A stretch of DNA of 64,000 bases from DATEDA01 sp963789885 (GTDB lineage Bacteria; Pseudomonadota; Gammaproteobacteria; Burkholderiales; SG8-39), in NCBI GenBank assembly GCA_963789885.1, contig CAWBNB010000017.1, positions 1-64,000 on the forward strand. The letters run 5' to 3'. The notes beneath the pieces are model-generated. The model was given only the letters and a program-made list of their open reading frames with translations, was not told the DNA's origin and searched no databases. Shown piece by piece: positions 59,343 through 64,000 of the stretch (positions are counted from its first letter, which is position 1; each line of letters begins with the position of its first letter). The translations under genes were made by a program, and so were the position numbers.

Positions 59343-61125
59343 TGCGGGCACCCCACGTCGACCCGGAAGTCGCAGGGCCGCTTGGCCGGATTCGGCTGGG
59401 ACATGAAGTCCTCGCCCGGCGCGAACACGCGGTAGCCACGATAGTCGCCCTCGAGGCTCGGATCACGGATGACCAGCGGCCGGAGAAAGATCACCAGCTC
59501 GGTCTTCGGTTGAGGATGTTGCCGGTTGGAGAGCGCGTCCCCGATGAACGGGATCCGGTTGAGGAACGGGATCGAGGCCTGCTGGTCGCTCAGCGAGTCC
59601 TGGATCAGCCCGCCCATGACCGCCATCTGTCCGCTCGACAGCTTGATCACCGACTCCATCTCGCGGATCACGATCTGCGGGATCTGGTTCGGAATGGCGA
59701 GACCCGGGGTCGGATCCTGCACGAACGAGCTGATCCGCGAGATCGTCGGCTTCACGTTGAGCAGCACGCCGTCGGCGTCGCTGATCTGCGGCGTGATGTT
59801 GAGGACGACTCCGACCGGAACGGTCTGCGGCACCGCAGTGAACGACTGGAGGTTTCCGGCGTTCACCGTTCCCCTGACTGATCTGCGAGGCGATGTTGAA
59901 GTAGACGACGTTCTCGACCACTTTGAGCAAGGCGGTCTGGTTGTTGATGACCGAGATGCGAGGCGACGACAGCACGCGCACGTTCCCGAACGTTTCGAGC
60001 AGTTTCAGGCTCGCCAGGAAGCTCGCGGAGGTGTACGCGAGGGTGAGGAAACTCGCCGGTGGGCGTCACTGTCGACGCCGACCCTGCGGCAGGATGCCGC
60101 CGGAGAAGCCGGCGGTACCGGTGCGCAGAATGTTGAAGTCGATCCCCTGCTGGTAGTTGTTGTTGAGCTGCACGTCGACGATCGTCACCTCGATCAGGAC
60201 CTGGCGCTTGGCGTTCACCAGGACCTGGTCGAGGAACTCCTGGAGCTTGTCGTGCTGGCGCAGGGTCGCGCGGACGTGAGGATCCCGGCTTCGGGATTCG
60301 CGATCACCGACGACGCCTCGCGGAACGTCACGTTCGGAGCCCGCCCCCAGCGCAGCGACTGCGACTCCACCGGCTGAGCGCGCACCGGACGCCCCGCCAG
60401 CCCCGGGCTGTCCGGGGGCCCCGGCCGCTGGTGGCGGCGGAGCGGGCGCCACGCCACCGCCGGGCAGGATCTTGTCGGTCTCGCGCAGGATCTCCTCGAC
60501 GTTCTTAACGACCGTCTTCCAGAAGTCGTTGGCGCTGCGATTCTGGACCGAGACGCGCGAGGTGTTCTGCCCGGCGCCACCGCCACCAGACGCGGCGCCA
60601 CCGCCGGCGCGCGCGCCGCCCGCGCCGCCGGCCCACCTGCCCCACGATCTCGGACGACACGCTGACCGTGCCCTGCGTCGAGCGCTCCATGTTGACGTAA
60701 TCGATCTTGTAGATCCGCAGGTACGGCGAGTCGGGCATCACGAGCAGGTTCGGACCGTTGAGCTCGTACCGCATATCGACCTGCTTGGCGATGCGGGTGA
60801 GGAGCTGGGGCAAGGTCTGATCGATCGCGTTGAGCGTCACCGCGCCGGTGATCCCCGGATGGATGTCGACATTGACTTTTGCGTCGCGCGCGAGCGCGAA
60901 GAGGAGCTCGCGAACGTTTACGTTGTTGACGACGACGCTGTAGGTCTCAGCGCGTACGGTCGGCCGCGGCTTGGGCGGGACGGGGACCGCCTGAACCGGC
61001 GGGGGAATCGTCGCACTGGAGGTGCCGACGGTCTGGTCCTGCATGTGACCAGCCGAGGGCTTCATCGGCTGGAAGCACCCGGTCAGGGCGATCCCGAGAC
61101 CGCAGACGAGCAGCTTCTTGACCAT
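59339..61125 (-). pseudogene. mshL: Pilus secretin MshL, interrupted by several frame changes
   Basis: The start at 61125 gives a lipoprotein signal with lipobox (VCGLGIALTGC) and an intact N-terminal secretin/STN region ('VVNNVNVRELLFALARDAKV', 'LPQLLTRIAKQVDMRY'). The frame then shifts near 60635 (in a Gly-rich stretch), 60385, 60275, 60060-60080 and 59880. Across frames all expected secretin blocks can be read: 'NDFWKTVVKNVEEILRETD', 'WGRAPNVTFREASSVIANPE', 'KRQVLIEVTIVDVQLNNNYQ', 'RVLSSPRISVINNQTALLK', and the C-terminal 'VPVGVVLNITPQI' and 'FIGDALSNRQHPQPKTELVI'. The full product would be about 590 residues, normal for MshL. Neighbouring pilus genes are intact, so indel errors at G/C runs are plausible; if real, the pilus lacks its outer-membrane pore. 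Confidence 0.85.
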
Positions 61126-61258
61126 GCCTCCCCGACTCCCAATGCGCGCTGGCGCTGAAGCCCCTAAGGACCCGAAAAGCCAGTATAACAAAACACTCTA
61201 AGAAACTGTTTTATCGGCGCAAAGCGTTTGTGGCCTAGTGCCGGATCCGGGTGAGAAC

Positions 61259-62761
61259 TTATTCCTGGTTCTGCCGGCGCATGACGCCGATGCTGCGATG
61301 GAACGGCCCGCGCGACTTGAACGACGTCGGCAGGTCGCCCATGGCGGTGATGGTGTCCTCCAGGGTCGGATAGTTGCCGTAGGTCACGCCGTAGAACTGC
61401 CGGCCGTTCTGCTTGACGCCGTAAAGATAGACGTCCTCGAGGTTGACCGTCTGCGTGGCCTCCTCGAGAAACCGCTCGATCGCCTGTGGGTCAACGGCGG
61501 TCATCAGCTGGATCGTCCACGTTCCGTTCGGTGCAGTCTTCAGCCACTTTTGCGTCGCAGCGAACCGCTCCTGCGCGAGCTTTCCGGAAGCGGGCGGTCG
61601 GGCACCGGTCGGCGTTGCCGGCGGCTGCACGACACTGGGCGCCTCGGGCGCGGGCGGGGTGGCTGGCGTCACCGGGATTGCGGGCACCGCGGCGACCGTC
61701 GCGACTGCTGCGGGCGACGGGACGGCCGGCGATGCCTCGGGCGCAGGGCTCGCTTTCGCCGCGGGCGCCTCCTGGGGCGGGCCGGGGGAAGCGGTCGGTG
61801 CGGTCGCCACGGACGCGTTTGCCGGGCTGGCGGCTGCGGCGACGCTCCGTGCCGCACCGGACTGGTTCCAGAGGTGCATGCCCACCCCGACGAGCAGCCC
61901 CGCGGCCAGACCTGCGGCGACGAGCCACCAGGCGTTCGGAACGGCGCGCCGCCGGCTCCCGAACTCTGAGTCGCGGACCGCCGCGCGCGCGTGTTTGGCG
62001 GTGACCTGGTGCGTGCCGTCGGCGAATGCCGCGAGCAGCGACTTGTCGGCGAGGATGTTGATGCGCCGGGTCAGACCCTGCGAGGACTGGGCGATGAGCT
62101 TCATCGCGGGTGGCGCGAAAACGCTGGGCCCGCGGTAGCCCGCCGCCCGCATGCGGAAGTCGACGTAGCTCTCGACGTCCGAACGCACCAGCGGCTCGAG
62201 CTTGAAGCCGTGCGTGATCCGCTCCTTCAGCTGGCGCATGTTCGGCAGCGCGAGATGCTGGTCGAGCTCGGGCTGGCCGAACAGCACGATCTGCAGGAGC
62301 TTGTGCCGGTTCGACTCGAGGTTCGAGAGGAGGCGGATCTCCTCCAGCGTCTCGATCGGCATCGCGTGCGCCTCGTCGATCAGTACGACGACGCGCCGGC
62401 CGGCGGCGTAGAGCTTGATGAGGCGCTCCTGCAGCGCCCGCAGCAGGATCGTGACCCGCTCGCCGCGCGACTCGACCTGCAGGTCGGCGGCGATCACATG
62501 CAGGATCTCGTCCCGGGACAGGGACGGGTTCGCGAGATAGATCGTCTCGACGCTCTTTGGCAAGCGCTCGACCAGCACCCGGCACAGCATGGTCTTGCCG
62601 CTGCCGACCTCGCCGGTGACCTTGACGATGCCTTCGTCGTGAGTGATCGCGTAGAGCAGGGCTTCCAGCGTCGCGCCCCGATTCGCCCCCGAGAAGAAGA
62701 ACTCGGTATGGGGAGTGATGCGGAAAGGTGGCTCGTTCAGGCCGAAATGGCTCAGATACAT
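61259..62761 (-). CDS. mshM: MshM/ExeA-like AAA ATPase with C-terminal SPOR-like domain
   Basis: A 500-residue protein. Residues 1 to about 265 are an ExeA/MshM-type AAA+ ATPase (opening 'MYLSHFGLNEPPFRITPHTE', Walker A TGEVGSGKTMLCRVL near 47, Walker B VVVLIDEAHAM near 125, 'QSSQGLTRRINILADKSLLA' near 230). One membrane helix follows near 280-300 (WWLVAAGLAAGLLVGVGMHL), then a long Ala/Pro-rich linker and a C-terminal SPOR-like domain (about 415-490, 'WTIQLMTAVDPQAIERFLEE', 'YGVTYGNYPTLEDTI') that would bind peptidoglycan. In the ExeA model such proteins make space in the cell wall for the secretin. No ribosome-binding site is evident before the ATG at 62761. It is the first gene of the pilus run. 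Confidence 0.9.
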   Translation of the reverse strand: MYLSHFGLNEPPFRITPHTEFFFSGANRGATLEALLYAITHDEGIVKVTGEVGSGKTMLCRVLVERLPKSVETIYLANPSLSRDEILHVIAADLQVESRGERVTILLRALQERLIKLYAAGRRVVVLIDEAHAMPIETLEEIRLLSNLESNRHKLLQIVLFGQPELDQHLALPNMRQLKERITHGFKLEPLVRSDVESYVDFRMRAAGYRGPSVFAPPAMKLIAQSSQGLTRRINILADKSLLAAFADGTHQVTAKHARAAVRDSEFGSRRRAVPNAWWLVAAGLAAGLLVGVGMHLWNQSGAARSVAAAASPANASVATAPTASPGPPQEAPAAKASPAPEASPAVPSPAAVATVAAVPAIPVTPATPPAPEAPSVVQPPATPTGARPPASGKLAQERFAATQKWLKTAPNGTWTIQLMTAVDPQAIERFLEEATQTVNLEDVYLYGVKQNGRQFYGVTYGNYPTLEDTITAMGDLPTSFKSRGPFHRSIGVMRRQNQE

Positions 62762-62787
62762 GGGGTTGCGCGCTTTATGTCACCCTC

Positions 62788-62817
62788 ATAATGAGCGCAG
62801 TCCGGGGTTCATTACAA
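62788..62817 (-). promoter_or_regulatory. Predicted promoter of the msh gene run
   Basis: On the minus strand TTGTAA (62817-62812) and CATTAT (62793-62788) are four-of-six matches to -35 and -10 with an 18-base spacer, 27 bases before the mshM start. Confidence 0.4.
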
Positions 62818-62850
62818 GGGGGGTGCCCACGCGCGGCCCCCGGGGATTGA

Positions 62851-62871
62851 AAGGGGGCGGGCAGCCCCCTT
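62851..62871 (-). terminator. Hairpin terminator after the sigma-54 activator gene
   Basis: AAGGGGGC (62851-62858) pairs perfectly with GCCCCCTT (62864-62871) around GGGCA. It lies about 60 bases past the activator stop on the minus strand; the following tract is TCAATCC, so the T run is short. Confidence 0.5.
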
Positions 62872-62931
62872 GTTCGTACGATCGCCAAGGAATCGTGCAA
62901 GAAGCAGGTTAGGTCGCGCGACGCGCGACAG

Positions 62932-64000
62932 TTACTGCTTCTGCAACGATTCCATCCGGCTGTAGAGGGTGGTGCGGTTGATGCCGAGGAGCTTCGCGGC
63001 CTGGCTCACGTTGCCGCGGGTGAGCTTCATCGCCGCCTCGATGTAGCCCTGCTCCCACGCCTTCAGCATGCTGTCGAGGTTGAAGCTCCGCTCGCGCTGC
63101 AGGTGGGCCTGCGCCTGCTCGATGAGCGTGTCCGGGTCGCTCGACGGGCCGAACTCCGCGGACGGGGTGGCGCTGACGTCGAGCTCGGGTTCGAGCTCCC
63201 TGCCCGACAGCTTCTGACCGGCGTACTTGGTCGTGAGCCGGATCACGATGTTGCGCAGCTCGCGCACGTTCCCCGGGAAGTGATAGTCGCGCCACAGCTT
63301 GGCCGCGCTCTCGTCCAGCGAGAACGGGGTGAGCTTCGCCTGGTCGGCGTAGAAGTTGCAGAAGTGCTCGAGCAGCAGCAGCCGGTCGTCGTCCATGTCC
63401 CGCAGCGGCGGCACGTTGATCGTGAAGACGCTGAGGCGGTGGTAGAGATCGGCGCGGAAGTTGCCTTTCTTGATCTCCTGGCGCAGGTCGCGGTTCGTCG
63501 CCGCGATCACGCGCGCGCGGCTGAAACGCCGCTGGGTCTCCCCGACCCTTTGGTACTCACCGTTCTCGAGGACGCGCAGGAGCTTCGCCTGCAGCTCGAG
63601 CGGCAGCTCGCCGATTTCGTCCAGGAAGAGGGTGCCGTCCGCCGCGTCCTCGAAGTAGCCGGACTTGTTGGTCATCGCACCCGTGAACGCGCCCTTCACG
63701 TAGCCGAAGAGCGTCGGCTCGACGAGCGTCGGCGCGATCGCGGCGCAGTTGAGCGCGAGCGAGGGCTTGTCGCGACGGCTCGAGAGCCGGTGGAGCGCGG
63801 TCGCCACCATCTCCTTGCCGCTGCCGGATTCGCCCTCGATCAGCACCGGGAACGGCGAATCGGCGCACTGCGACGTCTGGCTGCGGAGCTTCTGCATCGC
63901 GGGGCTGCGCCCGATCAGCATCCCTTCCTCGACCGAACCCGACCCGGAGATCTCGGCCGCGCGGAACTGCAGCGCGTGCTGCAGGATCCGCTTCAGGTTG
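62932..64000 (-). CDS. Sigma-54-dependent transcriptional activator, N-terminus outside the window
   Basis: At least 355 residues are visible and the frame stays open to 64000, so the receiver or sensor domain is missing from view. The AAA+ domain has Walker A 'LIEGESGSGKEMVATALHRL', the sigma-54 contact loop GAFTGA in 'YVKGAFTGAMTNKSGYFEDA', Walker B 'GTLFLDEIGELPLELQAKLL' and the arginine finger region 'FRADLYHRLSVFTINVPPLR'. The C-terminal Fis-type helix-turn-helix is 'AAMKLTRGNVSQAAKLLGIN' followed by RTTLYSRM. PilR/NtrC-class activators switch on sigma-54 promoters, and the prepilin promoter at 44692-44708 is an attractive target. An internal ATG at 63921 begins in the middle of the AAA+ domain linker and is not taken as the start. 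Confidence 0.93.
   Translation of the reverse strand, partial: NLKRILQHALQFRAAEISGSGSVEEGMLIGRSPAMQKLRSQTSQCADSPFPVLIEGESGSGKEMVATALHRLSSRRDKPSLALNCAAIAPTLVEPTLFGYVKGAFTGAMTNKSGYFEDAADGTLFLDEIGELPLELQAKLLRVLENGEYQRVGETQRRFSRARVIAATNRDLRQEIKKGNFRADLYHRLSVFTINVPPLRDMDDDRLLLLEHFCNFYADQAKLTPFSLDESAAKLWRDYHFPGNVRELRNIVIRLTTKYAGQKLSGRELEPELDVSATPSAEFGPSSDPDTLIEQAQAHLQRERSFNLDSMLKAWEQGYIEAAMKLTRGNVSQAAKLLGINRTTLYSRMESLQKQ

Overview
The window is GC-rich, densely coding bacterial chromosome and is almost certainly betaproteobacterial, most likely Burkholderiales or a close relative. The main evidence is the conserved run kdsD-kdsC-lptC-lptA-lptB-rpoN-hpf-ptsN-hprK-rapZ, an HprK kinase next to a PTS-Ntr EIIA protein, and two Bug-type (TctC) solute receptors. 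No rRNA, intact tRNA, CRISPR array or complete insertion sequence was seen.

Layout. (1) 1-5.7 kb is accessory: a penicillin-acylase-type Ntn hydrolase bracketed by an inverted repeat and a degenerate tRNA-Gly-like sequence, an orphan PhnD-like binding protein, a secreted protein made of 26-residue repeats, and another small secreted protein. (2) 5.7-26.1 kb is a catabolic and uptake region: lactonase-like metallohydrolase, hydroxyisobutyrate-type dehydrogenase, carboxymuconolactone-decarboxylase-like protein, alpha/beta hydrolase, a Liv-type ABC importer with a LivM-LivG fusion, two thiolase-like/DUF35 gene pairs, a zinc alcohol dehydrogenase, two SMP-30 lactonases, MmgE/PrpD, an acyl-CoA ligase, two Bug receptors and a TylF-like methyltransferase. 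Many neighbours overlap by ATGA or GTGA, so they are probably translationally coupled. The substrate cannot be read from the sequence; CoA-activated degradation of an imported organic acid is the best guess. (3) 26.2-42.1 kb is housekeeping: 5'-nucleotidase, AsmA, mutY, a LON-domain protein, ubiX, rapZ, a PsiF-like gene, hprK, ptsN, hpf, rpoN, the LPS export and Kdo genes, and a Kef-type antiporter. (4) 42.2-64 kb is an MSHA-like type IV pilus locus (mshM, mshL, mshN, mshE, mshG, a PilM/PilN-like fusion, a PilO-like protein, several prepilins), interspersed with a sensor kinase, a class III adenylate cyclase, an ABC-2 permease and, at the right edge, a sigma-54 activator that runs off the window.

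How it may work together. The major prepilin occurs as a near-identical tandem pair. The upstream copy is preceded by a very good sigma-54 -24/-12 element and, further upstream, by a CRP-type dyad (GTGA-N6-TCAC). rpoN, a sigma-54 activator, an adenylate cyclase and an MshE with c-di-GMP-binding-type N-terminal motifs are all in the window. This suggests, as inference, a pilus controlled by both sigma-54 and cyclic nucleotides. The two thiolase-like proteins lack the nucleophilic cysteine and each sits beside a DUF35 protein, as in side-chain retro-aldolases of the Ltp2/ChsH2 type.

Caution. Six genes (SCP2-like, alpha/beta hydrolase, LON-domain, PsiF-like, a large prepilin-like protein and mshL, the last with about five frame changes) read through only if single-base indels are assumed. 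This is either gene decay or residual assembly error, and it should be settled before mshL is called dead.
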